Below are positions 35,668 to 44,645 of a DNA stretch of 64,000 bases, piece after piece (position 1 is the stretch's first letter; each line of letters opens with the position of its first letter). The notes under the pieces are model-generated. The model saw only the letters and a list, made by a program, of their open reading frames with translations, ran no database searches and was not told where the DNA came from. The translations under genes and the position numbers were made by a program. The stretch is from Vibrio pomeroyi (GTDB lineage: Bacteria > Pseudomonadota > Gammaproteobacteria > Enterobacterales > Vibrionaceae): assembly GCA_041879425.1 (NCBI GenBank), contig CP090854.1, positions 2,232,001 through 2,296,000 of the forward strand, written 5' to 3'.

Positions 35668-37206
35668 TCAGCCACCCTCTTTATCATATTGGTAGATGTC
35701 ACCGCGGTACTGTATGCCGCCCTCTTCAAACAGCACGGTTTGATAGATGATATGTACGGGAATTCGCTTCTTGAGGCGAACCTTAGTATTAGGAGCAAGG
35801 TCGTCATTCTGATTCGGGACCTTCCTTACCTTGGTAGCAAACAACAGCTCAGCCAGTTCTTCTGCGTGCTCAACACGTATGCAACCTGAGCTATAGGCAC
35901 GGAAATCGTCATTAAACAGACCTTTACTGGGTGTATCGTGCAGATAAATCGCTCGCTTATTGGGTGTGTTGAACTTGTACAAACCTAATGCGTTGCGCGA
36001 GCCCGCCTGTTGACGCATTCGATATGGGAACGAATTGAAGTTGATGGTCTGCCAATCGATCTCTGTGGTGTCGACCGTTTCCATTGAACGCCAACCGTCA
36101 ATCACTTGGAAGTTGTTCGTTTCAAGGTAGCTTTCGTCGGCTTTGACCTTAGGCAAAATGTCTTTCACCATGATTTTCCACGGCACGTTCCAAGTCGGAT
36201 TTAAGATGACTGAATCTAGATTTATCTCTAGAAGCGGCGTTTTTCTTGATTTTCTACCGACCACAACTTTGGACTCAAAAACCTCTTCGCCACCTTCCCA
36301 ATACTTCATATCAAAACTCGGTACATTCACCACAATTAATGAATCTCTATCTCTTGGCCACAAACGAACACGTTCGGCATTCAGAGCCAATGAGGTTAAT
36401 CGATCATCAAAGCCCATGTTGATCCACTTGATCGTGTCAGGGCCGACGATCCCATCGTCTGTAAGACCGTGCATACGTTGGAAGGACTTAATCGCCGTTT
36501 GCAGATCTCGATCGAACTCAGGGAAATCGACCGCGATCATCGAGGTATCCACGCCAACCAAGGCAATACGTTCAACAAGAATGGCTTTATCTGAAAGTTG
36601 GTCGCCCAAGCGTTTCAAACCCTTCTGTCTGTACCGATCAATCTTGAGCTCAGACGCCGTTTCTAACACTGAATAGGTCGCCTTGAATTGATCAAAATCC
36701 CCAACAGGTGGCGCGTAAGACAACACCATCTCCAATAAGTAATCATTGGCGACACTGCTTTTCAGTCTCATCAAAATATGGGGCGAAGGCGCAGGCAGTT
36801 TAGAATGTAGCTTACCCGAGAAGTACCACTCTTTACCGGCAAGTGGCGCATTTTCAACGTAGCTTAAGTAATAGATAAACGTGTCGGTGAGTAAGATGTC
36901 TAGCTCTTGCCATTGACCACGAGATTGGTACTGACGGATTTGCTTTAATTGTCGATCAAACAGCGGCGCCATTTGCGCTTGTTCTAACAGCGACAGTTGG
37001 AATTCAAACGCTTTAACAAGTTCCGGTGAATCCCAAAGGATAGGAAGAGAAGAATCTTGATAAATACTCTGGGTGAGCTCTGGATAAATCAGCATAAAAG
37101 AGAGTTCTGAATCAGCCGGAATGAAACGGCTCTCGTCAGAACTCGTATAGCTCCATGCGTGCACAGAAACTAACACCAATAATCCACAGAAGTATTTCGC
37201 TAACAT
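35668..37206 (-). CDS. ldtD: L,D-transpeptidase YcbB/LdtD
   Basis: 512 aa from the Met at 37206, which has GGAG 6 nt upstream. Signal peptide at the N-terminus (LLVLVSVHAWS), then a large scaffold, a peptidoglycan-binding domain (about 225-260, IKSFQRMHGLTDDGIVGPDTI) and the catalytic YkuD domain. The active-site motif IYLHDTP...SSGCIRVEHAEELA holds the nucleophile Cys with its upstream His. Forms 3-3 peptidoglycan cross-links in the periplasm under envelope stress. Somewhat shorter than E. coli LdtD (615 aa). Confidence 0.93.
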   Translation of the reverse strand: MLAKYFCGLLVLVSVHAWSYTSSDESRFIPADSELSFMLIYPELTQSIYQDSSLPILWDSPELVKAFEFQLSLLEQAQMAPLFDRQLKQIRQYQSRGQWQELDILLTDTFIYYLSYVENAPLAGKEWYFSGKLHSKLPAPSPHILMRLKSSVANDYLLEMVLSYAPPVGDFDQFKATYSVLETASELKIDRYRQKGLKRLGDQLSDKAILVERIALVGVDTSMIAVDFPEFDRDLQTAIKSFQRMHGLTDDGIVGPDTIKWINMGFDDRLTSLALNAERVRLWPRDRDSLIVVNVPSFDMKYWEGGEEVFESKVVVGRKSRKTPLLEINLDSVILNPTWNVPWKIMVKDILPKVKADESYLETNNFQVIDGWRSMETVDTTEIDWQTINFNSFPYRMRQQAGSRNALGLYKFNTPNKRAIYLHDTPSKGLFNDDFRAYSSGCIRVEHAEELAELLFATKVRKVPNQNDDLAPNTKVRLKKRIPVHIIYQTVLFEEGGIQYRGDIYQYDKEGG

Positions 37207-37287
37207 GCTTAACTCCGTCACCAGTAATTCCATAAGTATGGCAAAGAAATGGGAGTAAGCATGTTATTTTTTAAGGGATTTTATGAA

Positions 37288-38403
37288 TCAGATTGCACTC
37301 CAGTGATTATCCCACTGGACGGATGATTGCTGGCTTGATTTCTCATATGGCTTGCGTTGGCTCACCACACTGCCCGCTCCAGAACTGAGTCTAAACTCAC
37401 CATCAAGCAGCACAGCACCAGAAGCATCGGATAGCGCAGACAGTTCCACTAACTCTTTCGTCTCTTTAGACCAAATACCGTAGCAATTGCCTCGTGGTGA
37501 GGTAGCAATAATCCAATCATCTGACGCCGCAATACTTGCGATATAGTGATTGAACCTTGCCCACTGTTCAGGCTCTGCATTCAGAGACTCAAACTGTCCG
37601 CCTTTAGTGTGCATCGCCAACAGCGAAGGATACTCGTCCGGTTCACCGCGATACTGCTGACCACAAAGCACGGTTTCAGCGCCATCGTGGGCTAAGTGTC
37701 GAATGCTTAGCTTCTTGTCCAACAACTTAACCTGATCAAGTAGTACACCTTCAGGGGATACATAACTTAAGCTCGGCTGCATTGAATCCAAGTTTTTCGG
37801 TGTTCTTCCGTCAGTATGAACGCCACCAACGCCGATCGCGAGATTACCATCGGGCATGATGATCACTTCATGAGGACCAATACCAAAATCGGAGAACTCT
37901 TCAACCTTACGATAGCCTTGAGCGACATCGTACACACCGATCACACCTTGGCTGCTGTCGGTTTTACCTTCAGTGGCATACAGTAACTTGCCATCTAACG
38001 AATAAACGCCATGACCATAGAAGTGGCGGTTGCTCCCTTTCACCACCATTTTAATCTGCTCGCCCTTTTTATAGTCAAACACCATAAAGTAGTCACCAGG
38101 ACGGCGAGCAAACACCACGGCATGCGATGAGGTTGGACAAATAGCGACGCCATGACCACGATCAGGAATTGGCAACTGGCTCAATGGCATGCCATATTCA
38201 TCAGCCACAACCGCTGAATATTGGCCACGACCATTTAGCGCACAGCCAATCAGCTGAGGATCATTAGATGCACTTACACCATCCTTTCGAGTTGCCCCAT
38301 CCTTTCGACTCGCACAGCCAAATGGAAGCACAGGAACAGCTGCACAACCCAGTGCAGCCTTGAGTAGCGTTCTTCGCGTAGTATCAGTCACCATCGGTAG
38401 CAT
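37288..38403 (-). CDS. DUF1513-family Tat-exported protein of the iron operon
   Basis: 371 aa. A twin-arginine signal TTRRTLLKAALG is followed by PFGCAS, so the mature protein may be a Tat-exported lipoprotein. The rest looks like a seven-bladed beta-propeller (repeats such as GHGVYSLDGKLLYATEGK, GPHEVIIMPDGNLAIGVGG), the DUF1513 pattern. The ATG at 38403 (AGGA 4 nt upstream) or 38394 may be used; it overlaps the imelysin gene by 20 bp. Last gene of the irpA operon, in the same order as in other gammaproteobacterial iron-regulated clusters. Confidence 0.85.
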   Translation of the reverse strand: MLPMVTDTTRRTLLKAALGCAAVPVLPFGCASRKDGATRKDGVSASNDPQLIGCALNGRGQYSAVVADEYGMPLSQLPIPDRGHGVAICPTSSHAVVFARRPGDYFMVFDYKKGEQIKMVVKGSNRHFYGHGVYSLDGKLLYATEGKTDSSQGVIGVYDVAQGYRKVEEFSDFGIGPHEVIIMPDGNLAIGVGGVHTDGRTPKNLDSMQPSLSYVSPEGVLLDQVKLLDKKLSIRHLAHDGAETVLCGQQYRGEPDEYPSLLAMHTKGGQFESLNAEPEQWARFNHYIASIAASDDWIIATSPRGNCYGIWSKETKELVELSALSDASGAVLLDGEFRLSSGAGSVVSQRKPYEKSSQQSSVQWDNHWSAI

Positions 38404-39445
38404 TAAATCCTATTACCACGCCAAGCTCGATCGCCACTTCTTCATGAATCAGGTACTTCAAACGTTCAAGTTTGTTGTATTGAGTCAGCACCTCGCGGTA
38501 GCCCTCTTTACTCTGCAGTAACTCGAACAGGCTTGAATCAGTCGGCCAAGTCTCTAGCGTCAATGTGAACTGGTCTGCAACACGATCAGCAAGGTCATTT
38601 AAGCCCTTCTCTCTCAATAATCCGTCTAAGCCATTGCCATCAGCGAGGTACAAGTTCTGAAGTGCTGCTACGTTTGCTTTTAGTTGAGTCATCGAGGTTT
38701 GTGCACGCCATGATTCTGAGAAGTAAGGGCGCGGATGACCGATTTTCGCCATCGGACGACTCAGCTTTTTCATGCTGTAATCAAGTTGGTTGGTTAACAA
38801 AGCGATGTATTCAGATTCCCAACGCATCTCGTCCAGAGCTAACCACGGGTTAACCTGCCAAGCTTCAGCAATAGAGGCTGATTTCATCGCCAAGTTTTGG
38901 GCGATAGCTTGTGAAGATAGACAACCTGAAGCTTTGTCTTGAAGCAGTGGAGATTGCTCGTCGTACAAAGACCACTCTAATGCACCAAGTCCTTGAACAG
39001 TAACACTCTGTTGTGCGATTTCGTCTTGTGACCAAGCTTTATCTTGTTGAGTCAGCTGACGCATTTTTAGGCCTGTGGTGTTCTTTTTGTCTGGCCAAAA
39101 CTGAACATTCCAGCTCTCTTCCAGTGCCGCTGTTGGGCCTCTTTCTTGACCTTGCAGTGCCATCCAGCTGTTCATCGTGAGCTGCCACTGATTTTTCAAA
39201 GCATCCAGCTCAACATTGTTGGTTTCACAGTACCCCTGCATCAAGACTTCCAGCTCACTGGCTTGCTTAGCGAATAGCACGGCTGAATCAAACTCTTGTT
39301 GATACACGTTACGGCTGATGTGAGCAGTCGTGTCTGCTTGATAAGAAACACCATTAACCTCAGATGAAGCCGTTTGCTCACCTGATGATTGGCAGCCTGC
39401 CATGATTAATACCGACAAAGGCATTAACAAAAATTTATGTGTCAT
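38384..39445 (-). CDS. imelysin-family lipoprotein
   Basis: 353 aa. The lipobox IMAGC at residues 14-18 predicts a lipid-anchored periplasmic protein. The mature part matches the imelysin/EfeO-like M75 fold: NWMALQGQERGP..., GLGALEWSLYDEQSP in place of the GxHxxE motif, where the histidine is missing. A second, divergent imelysin in the same operon as irpA suggests the pair binds iron or a ligand jointly. Overlaps the DUF1513 gene. Confidence 0.85.
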   Translation of the reverse strand: MTHKFLLMPLSVLIMAGCQSSGEQTASSEVNGVSYQADTTAHISRNVYQQEFDSAVLFAKQASELEVLMQGYCETNNVELDALKNQWQLTMNSWMALQGQERGPTAALEESWNVQFWPDKKNTTGLKMRQLTQQDKAWSQDEIAQQSVTVQGLGALEWSLYDEQSPLLQDKASGCLSSQAIAQNLAMKSASIAEAWQVNPWLALDEMRWESEYIALLTNQLDYSMKKLSRPMAKIGHPRPYFSESWRAQTSMTQLKANVAALQNLYLADGNGLDGLLREKGLNDLADRVADQFTLTLETWPTDSSLFELLQSKEGYREVLTQYNKLERLKYLIHEEVAIELGVVIGFNATDGD

Positions 39446-39604
39446 GCTGTTACCTTACTTCCTATTTTTTCTTTTAATTATATGAGTTCAATAAATATGA
39501 AACGACCGCTGAGCTCGTATTCCTACAAGTTCAGCGGTTGTGTGTTTTAAGTTAACTTTTTATCCGTGCTAACTCAGGTGTTGAGGCAATAAGCTTCAAA
39601 CTGC

Positions 39605-40993
39605 CTATAGCGAGTTCAAAAACGCCAACAGTGCTTTGCGCTCGGTCGCATTCAAAGACAGAACTTTTTGTTTCGCCATTTCAGCTTCACCACCGTGCCA
39701 AAGCACCGCTTCCATAACGTTTCTTGCGCGACCGTCATGAAGCAAGAAGGTGTGACCATTCACTTCTTTGGTATAGCCTAATCCCCACAATGGCGTGGTG
39801 CGCCACTCTTGACCATTAGCAAGATACTCAGGGCGGTTATCCGCTAAACCTTCACCCATGTCGTGTAGCAACATGTCGGTATATGGGCTAATTAACTGAT
39901 TAGATAATGCAGGCAGACCTTCTCGCTCTGCCGTGCGGAATTCGGCTTGGTGACAACTTTGACAGCCAACGTCTTTGAACAGTTTTTTACCTTGCACAAC
40001 AGCTGGATTATCTACGTTACGACGAATTGGAACCGCTAAGTGCTGCGAATAGAACTCAACAAAATCTAGGATGTTGTCGCTAACTTCTGGCTCACCACCA
40101 TTTGGGAAATCATCACAAGTCGATTGCGCAGCTGTGCAGTTTTCGTTCGGGAACAAGCTGCTTGTTAGGCCTAAGTCACCATTAAATGCCGCTGCGTTTT
40201 GCTGCATTAGATTTGGCTGTCCGGCTTTCCAACCGAAACGACCAAGCGTCATTTCATTGGTTTGAACATCAAGAACATAGTTGGCTTTACCCGACACGCC
40301 CTGTTTGTCTGCCAATTGTTGCTCAGCAAATCCTAAAATCGTTTCTTTTGGAATGCTCTCAAGCAAGCCAAGGCCGATCATTGGCGGCGCAACACGAGCT
40401 GAGAATTCAGTTTTAGGGTGCATATCACCGAACGCAAGTTCAGTGATTTTTAAAATCGGTTTACGCAGAGTAACGACTGTACCGTCTTTGAATTCAACAG
40501 GAACATCGGTGTAACTGATGTTCACTTTACCCTCTGGTTTAACACCTTGAAGTGCGAAATCTTGTAGCTGACCACCGTAAGTCGGTTCAGGAATACCACC
40601 ATCGCGAATAAAGGCTTGTCTCTGCTCTGGCGTTTCAGCCGGAATGCTTAAACGAACCAACATGGATACTGCGTTCTCATCGCCTTTTTCTGGCGCGTGA
40701 CCACGACCATCTTTGATGTGGCAGTTTTGACAACCGTTAGTATTAAATAGCGGTCCTAATCCATCACGAGCATCCGTTGATGACGGTGCGGGAACCCAAG
40801 GGTTTCTAAAAAAGCTGTTACCCACGCTGAAATCCAAGCGTTTGCTCATAGGTAGATTGGCTGCGGGAAGAGAAAAAGCGTTCGCTCCCTCTTTCTTCAC
40901 GGTAGTTTTGCCGCCAGAGTAGGTTTCATGAGCGTGTAATGGAGATACGAAAAACAGTGCGGTTAATAGTGAGGCTGAGAGATACGACTTCAT
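39605..40993 (-). CDS. di-haem thiol-oxidoreductase/peroxidase-like protein (DUF1111)
   Basis: 462 aa, exported by an N-terminal signal (LTALFFVSPLHAHE). Two c-type haem motifs, CQNCH (about residue 90-94) and CQSCH (about 344-348), fit the di-haem cytochrome peroxidase-like DUF1111 group found in imelysin operons. Periplasmic electron transfer, perhaps oxidation or reduction of iron during uptake, is the inferred role. Lies between irpA and the second imelysin gene. Confidence 0.88.
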   Translation of the reverse strand: MKSYLSASLLTALFFVSPLHAHETYSGGKTTVKKEGANAFSLPAANLPMSKRLDFSVGNSFFRNPWVPAPSSTDARDGLGPLFNTNGCQNCHIKDGRGHAPEKGDENAVSMLVRLSIPAETPEQRQAFIRDGGIPEPTYGGQLQDFALQGVKPEGKVNISYTDVPVEFKDGTVVTLRKPILKITELAFGDMHPKTEFSARVAPPMIGLGLLESIPKETILGFAEQQLADKQGVSGKANYVLDVQTNEMTLGRFGWKAGQPNLMQQNAAAFNGDLGLTSSLFPNENCTAAQSTCDDFPNGGEPEVSDNILDFVEFYSQHLAVPIRRNVDNPAVVQGKKLFKDVGCQSCHQAEFRTAEREGLPALSNQLISPYTDMLLHDMGEGLADNRPEYLANGQEWRTTPLWGLGYTKEVNGHTFLLHDGRARNVMEAVLWHGGEAEMAKQKVLSLNATERKALLAFLNSL

Positions 40994-41065
40994 ACATTGC
41001 CTTGCTGTGTTTTTGATTTTAGTTTTTATTTAGGAGTGACTTTCTTGAGTAGCAAACAATTAAGG

Positions 41066-41088
41066 GCTCAATGAGAGCCCTTACATTG
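41066..41088 (-). other. hairpin between irpA and the di-haem gene
   Basis: Stem AAGGGCTC/GAGCCCTT with a short loop, right after the irpA stop codon, with only a weak T-rich stretch on the minus strand. It probably attenuates or protects rather than fully terminating, giving more irpA product than downstream products. Confidence 0.6.
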
Positions 41089-41105
41089 GTTTTGGTCTCG
41101 GGTTC

Positions 41106-42365
41106 TTAGAACTCGTGATCAGCCGTGTCTGGGTTTAGGCTATCAATACCAATCACACCAGCAGCACGCTCAATTGCAGCAGTTTGAGACACTAGCGCAA
41201 CAATTGTTTTGTTTACTAGCGCGTTACCTGCAGCGTTGTCAGCAGCGATTAGCTGATCGAAGTGCTGGTTGTTTTTCTCTGCAGACGTTACTAGCTCGCC
41301 TACTTGTGCACGTGCTAGGTCAAACTGCTTTTGGATCTCTTTCGCAGCTTGCTCATCTTTTTGCTCTACTAGGTCAAACAGGCTTGGACCTGAAAGTAGA
41401 GTACCGTCTTCACGCTTGTATAGACCCGTGTAAACGTTGTAGATGCCTTGCTCGTTGTAGTAGTGAGAGTTGTGCGTGTTATCAGAGAAACAATCGTGCT
41501 CGTCTTCCGTTGAGTTAGCTTCTAGTGCTACCTTCATACGCTCGCCCGCTAGCTCACCTAGAGACAGTGAACCCATGCCGAACAGCATTTTACGTAGGCC
41601 GTTCTCGCTAGATTCAGAAAGAAGCTCTTGACGGTAGTTGCCTTTCTCGCCTTCAGCCCACTGCTTTTCCATCCACTCTAGATCTTGGATAAGTAGTTCA
41701 GCTGACGCTTTTAGGTATGCGCCACGACGGTCACAGTTACCATTAGTACACTCAGCGCCAACAACGAAATCAGTGTAAGCACGCTCACCTGCACCGCTGT
41801 TAGTACCGTTTAAATCTTGGCCCCAAAGTAGGAATTCAATCGCGTGGTAGCCAGATGCTACGTTCGCTTCAGAACCGCCGATCTCGTTAAGGTCTGCGAT
41901 TAGCTCAGGGGTGATGTTTGTTGCATCAACAGTTGTCTGACCAATTTGGAAAGTCTTGTTCGCAACGATGTTTGCGCTAGCGCCTTCGTTACCAAGCTCA
42001 TATTGGTAATCAGAAGAAACGTAGTCGATAAGGCCTTCATCTAGTGGCCATGCGTTTAGTTGGCCTTCCCAATCATCAACAACAACGTTACCAAAGCGGA
42101 ACACTTCAGATTGTTGGTAAGGAACACGAGACTCAAGCCAAGCTTGTTTTACTTGTTCGAAGTTGCCAGCAGAAGGAGAAGCTAAGAAGGTATCAATAGA
42201 AGAGTTCAACGCTTTTGCTGTGATTACTGAATCGGCAAACACTGCATGAGCAATATCTGCGTAATGTTCTACAACTTGATCTTGAGTTACTGCTGCGAAA
42301 GAAGAAGCAGAGGCAAAAATGAGTGACGAAGTTACGGCTTTTGTCACTAAAGATTTAATGGTCAT
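41106..42365 (-). CDS. irpA: imelysin-family iron-regulated protein IrpA
   Basis: 419 aa, exported (signal peptide with LIFASASSFAAV). The imelysin motif GYHAIEFLLWGQD (GxHxxE) is intact, with FRFGNVVVDDWEGQLNAWPLDEGLIDY preceding it. IrpA-type proteins are induced by iron limitation and associate with the cell envelope in iron acquisition. AAGGA lies 6 nt before the ATG. First gene of a four-gene operon (irpA, di-haem protein, imelysin, DUF1513), with a Fur-box-like palindrome about 50 bp upstream. Confidence 0.92.
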   Translation of the reverse strand: MTIKSLVTKAVTSSLIFASASSFAAVTQDQVVEHYADIAHAVFADSVITAKALNSSIDTFLASPSAGNFEQVKQAWLESRVPYQQSEVFRFGNVVVDDWEGQLNAWPLDEGLIDYVSSDYQYELGNEGASANIVANKTFQIGQTTVDATNITPELIADLNEIGGSEANVASGYHAIEFLLWGQDLNGTNSGAGERAYTDFVVGAECTNGNCDRRGAYLKASAELLIQDLEWMEKQWAEGEKGNYRQELLSESSENGLRKMLFGMGSLSLGELAGERMKVALEANSTEDEHDCFSDNTHNSHYYNEQGIYNVYTGLYKREDGTLLSGPSLFDLVEQKDEQAAKEIQKQFDLARAQVGELVTSAEKNNQHFDQLIAADNAAGNALVNKTIVALVSQTAAIERAAGVIGIDSLNPDTADHEF

Positions 42366-42408
42366 GAAGCATCCTTGTTGAGCTTTAAATTATTATTCGT
42401 AGTAATAG

Positions 42409-42431
42409 TGCAAACCATTATCATTTACACT
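42409..42431 (-). promoter_or_regulatory. Fur-box-like operator of the irpA operon
   Basis: Read on the minus strand the sequence contains AAATGATAATGGTTTGC, matching most of the Fur consensus GATAATGATAATCATTATC, in an AT-rich promoter region about 50 bp upstream of irpA. Suggests repression by iron-loaded Fur. Confidence 0.6.
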
Positions 42432-42478
42432 ACGGATTTGAATAATACAAACTTACAATTTTATTGCAAGATAAATAC

Positions 42479-42508
42479 AAAAAAACCTCACATTTGTGAG
42501 GTCTTTGA
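42479..42508 (-). terminator. ribA terminator
   Basis: Stem ACCTCAC/GTGAGGT with loop ATTT, followed on the minus strand by seven T. Lies about 40 bp after the ribA stop. Confidence 0.85.
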
Positions 42509-42542
42509 ACATTTTTGTGTTATACGCAACAAAGATGGCTAA

Positions 42543-43139
42543 TCAGATATCCAGATTATGCTTACCGTGTGAGACTTTCGCCTTCAAGTAGCTTTCGTTA
42601 CCCGACTTAATGTGAGCAGAGGTATTCACCACTTCTGCAATCTCAATACCAAACTCTTTAAGCTCATTGATTTTCTTAGGATTGTTGGTCACTAAGCGAA
42701 TTTTTGTGGTACCCAAAGCACGCAGCATTTCTGCCGCTTCAGTGAAATCACGTAAGTCGTCGCCAAAACCTAAGTGGTTATTCGCTTCGTAAGTGTTCAT
42801 CCCTTCGCTTTGAAGGCGGTACGCATCAATCTTGTTATATAGACCAATACCACGACCTTCTTGGCGTAGATAAAGAATCACACCGCCCGTTTCACCCATG
42901 ATTCTAATGGTTTCGTCCAGTTGCTCACCGCAGTCACAACGAGAAGAATGGAAAACATCACCGGTAAGACACTCAGAGTGCATACGAACAAGAGGTATGT
43001 CTTGTGTCTTGTCTGCTGATTTAAATATTACAGCTACATGCTCTTTATCTGTTTTCAACCCATGAAAAGACAGAAGTTCAGCATCGATACTGCTTGTTAC
43101 CCCTACTTTGAAATCTATTCTGGCACGCACTTCCGCCAT
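42543..43139 (-). CDS. ribA: GTP cyclohydrolase II
   Basis: 198 aa from the Met at 43139 (the longer frame to 43178 is unlikely). Opens GTP to the pyrimidine precursor at the first step of riboflavin synthesis, cytosolic. Zinc ligands Cys57, Cys68 and Cys70 lie in [34 protein letters not shown] and [10 protein letters not shown] are GTP-binding segments. No FMN riboswitch is evident upstream. Stand-alone. Confidence 0.97.
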   Translation of the reverse strand: MAEVRARIDFKVGVTSSIDAELLSFHGLKTDKEHVAVIFKSADKTQDIPLVRMHSECLTGDVFHSSRCDCGEQLDETIRIMGETGGVILYLRQEGRGIGLYNKIDAYRLQSEGMNTYEANNHLGFGDDLRDFTEAAEMLRALGTTKIRLVTNNPKKINELKEFGIEIAEVVNTSAHIKSGNESYLKAKVSHGKHNLDI

Positions 43140-43308
43140 AGCTATACTCACTTGAAAATTCAATGTATTTAACGACACTACAGGATATGTCTAGGCAATA
43201 TTTTGTAGTGGACTATCTAATGATAGACACTATGAGGCTGTTAACAATTTTTTTCAAGGTCGACCACGAACAAATTGTTATAATATAACAATTATTTTTT
43301 CAGATAAG

Positions 43309-43345
43309 AAAAAACCCCACATTGAGGTGGTCAATGTGGGGTTAT
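43309..43345 (-). terminator. terminator of the 58-aa gene
   Basis: A 13-bp stem AACCCCACATTGA with its complement, loop about 5 nt, followed on the minus strand by six T. It follows the small gene at 43388-43564. Confidence 0.85.
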
Positions 43346-43387
43346 AAATTAATCACTTGCGACTAAGACTGTGTTTTTACAGAACGC

Positions 43388-43564
43388 TCAACTTACTTGA
43401 GTTTGCTTCCAGATGACAAGCTGAACCCAAGCATTTTCTAATTCAGTGAGCTCTTCTTGCGTAAGTGTAGAAATGCTCGACTTCGCACTGTATTTTTCTG
43501 CCCACTTGTCTGACTGGACATGAGTATGGAACTCTTTCTTTAAATTTGAGATTACGTTATCCAC
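43388..43564 (-). CDS. small hypothetical protein, 58 aa
   Basis: A complete 58-codon frame with a GTG start preceded by AAGGA at 7-nt spacing and followed 40 bp on by an intrinsic terminator. This is the full layout of a small monocistronic gene. The product is charged and helical (KKEFHTHVQSDKWAEKYSA, LTQEELTELENAWVQL), with conserved-looking tryptophans and no membrane segment. Not recognised. Located between ribA and the nrf locus, possibly unrelated to either. Confidence 0.75.
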   Translation of the reverse strand: MDNVISNLKKEFHTHVQSDKWAEKYSAKSSISTLTQEELTELENAWVQLVIWKQTQVS

Positions 43565-43653
43565 AGATACATCCTTATATAACAGTGCTTAGCCTTTATA
43601 ATCCTTTAATGTTACAAAATACAGGTCAATTGGTAAACAGTGATACACATTTT

Positions 43654-44094
43654 TTATGAGCCCTTTCTAACACTTTTTACTGATAAATATATAAATAAGA
43701 GAAATAATAGGCTTGGTAGAAGCCAAAGTAATAGGTTTGAAGCGTTCATTGCTGGCTTATAAAGCACAAACTCGCCAAATCGCTCTGTCATATATTGAGT
43801 GATTTCATTATTACTCTTCCCTTCTTTCACCATATTAAACACAACAAGACGTAAATCTTTTGCTATCGGCGAGTTCGATTCAATCAGGTTTTGATTCTGA
43901 CATTGAGGGCAGCGCAGCGTTTTTGCCAAGCTAATAGCACGCTGCTGTTGGTCAGGGCTTTCAAACTCAAACAGTTCCACCTGAATGCTTGTCTCTTTAT
44001 TACTGGCTGTAAACAACTCTTCTGCCATGGTCGGAAAGCTAATAGCAACAATTGCAGACAAGATCACGACCATCTGTATTAAAGACTTCATCAT
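43654..44094 (-). CDS. nrfF: haem lyase subunit NrfF (CcmH-like)
   Basis: 146 aa, membrane-anchored periplasmic thioredoxin-like subunit of the cytochrome c haem lyase that attaches the special CXXCK haem of NrfA. N-terminal signal/anchor, the motif LRCPQCQNQNLIESNSPIA (redox pair CxxC) and a C-terminal membrane helix (NLLLWLLPSLLFLLFIYL). The ATG overlaps the end of the upstream gene by 4 nt. Last gene of the leftward nrf operon. Confidence 0.93.
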   Translation of the reverse strand: MMKSLIQMVVILSAIVAISFPTMAEELFTASNKETSIQVELFEFESPDQQQRAISLAKTLRCPQCQNQNLIESNSPIAKDLRLVVFNMVKEGKSNNEITQYMTERFGEFVLYKPAMNASNLLLWLLPSLLFLLFIYLSVKSVRKGS

Positions 44095-44645
44095 CCAATC
44101 TCACCTTCAAAATACATGGCAAGTTCCTTTTGCCAGACGGATTCATTGATCACACCCAGTAGTTTCTTAATAATTTGACCGTCAGCATCAACTAAGTACG
44201 TCTCTGGCGTTCCTATGACTCCTAACTCCAAGGCCAGCTTCCCTTGAGGATCGCTAATGACTTTTGAATAAGGGTTTCCATCACTCGACAACACATTAAT
44301 AGCGGCTGCTGAATTATCTCGGTAATTAAGACCAACAATAGGAATGCCTTTATTGTGGAGTTTGAGCAAAAAGGCATGTTCAGTTTTACAGATACCACAC
44401 CATGACGCCCAGACATTCACCAACTGATAAGGGTGCTCAGTAATATCCGTTCGCGTCAGTTCTTGTTGCCCTTTGGTCCCTTCGCTACTGGCTAACGCTG
44501 TCGATGAAAATTCAGGGAACGATCTCTGTTGCGTCGATACTGTGGTGGTTTGCTGCTTGTTATCAAGCGCGAATAGAAACGCCAACACCACTATCAGTGC
44601 CAATACAATAAGCGTGATGAGTTTGTTACGAACGCTGGTATTCAT
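44091..44645 (-). CDS. nrfX: thioredoxin-like protein of nrf haem lyase (CcmG/DsbE-like, NrfX)
   Basis: 184 aa, one N-terminal membrane anchor then a thioredoxin fold with active site WASWCGICKTEH. Keeps NrfF/NrfA apo-cytochrome thiols reduced for haem attachment, as CcmG/DsbE does in the general system. Overlaps nrfE by 20 bp and nrfF by 4 bp. Confidence 0.9.
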   Translation of the reverse strand: MNTSVRNKLITLIVLALIVVLAFLFALDNKQQTTTVSTQQRSFPEFSSTALASSEGTKGQQELTRTDITEHPYQLVNVWASWCGICKTEHAFLLKLHNKGIPIVGLNYRDNSAAAINVLSSDGNPYSKVISDPQGKLALELGVIGTPETYLVDADGQIIKKLLGVINESVWQKELAMYFEGEIG

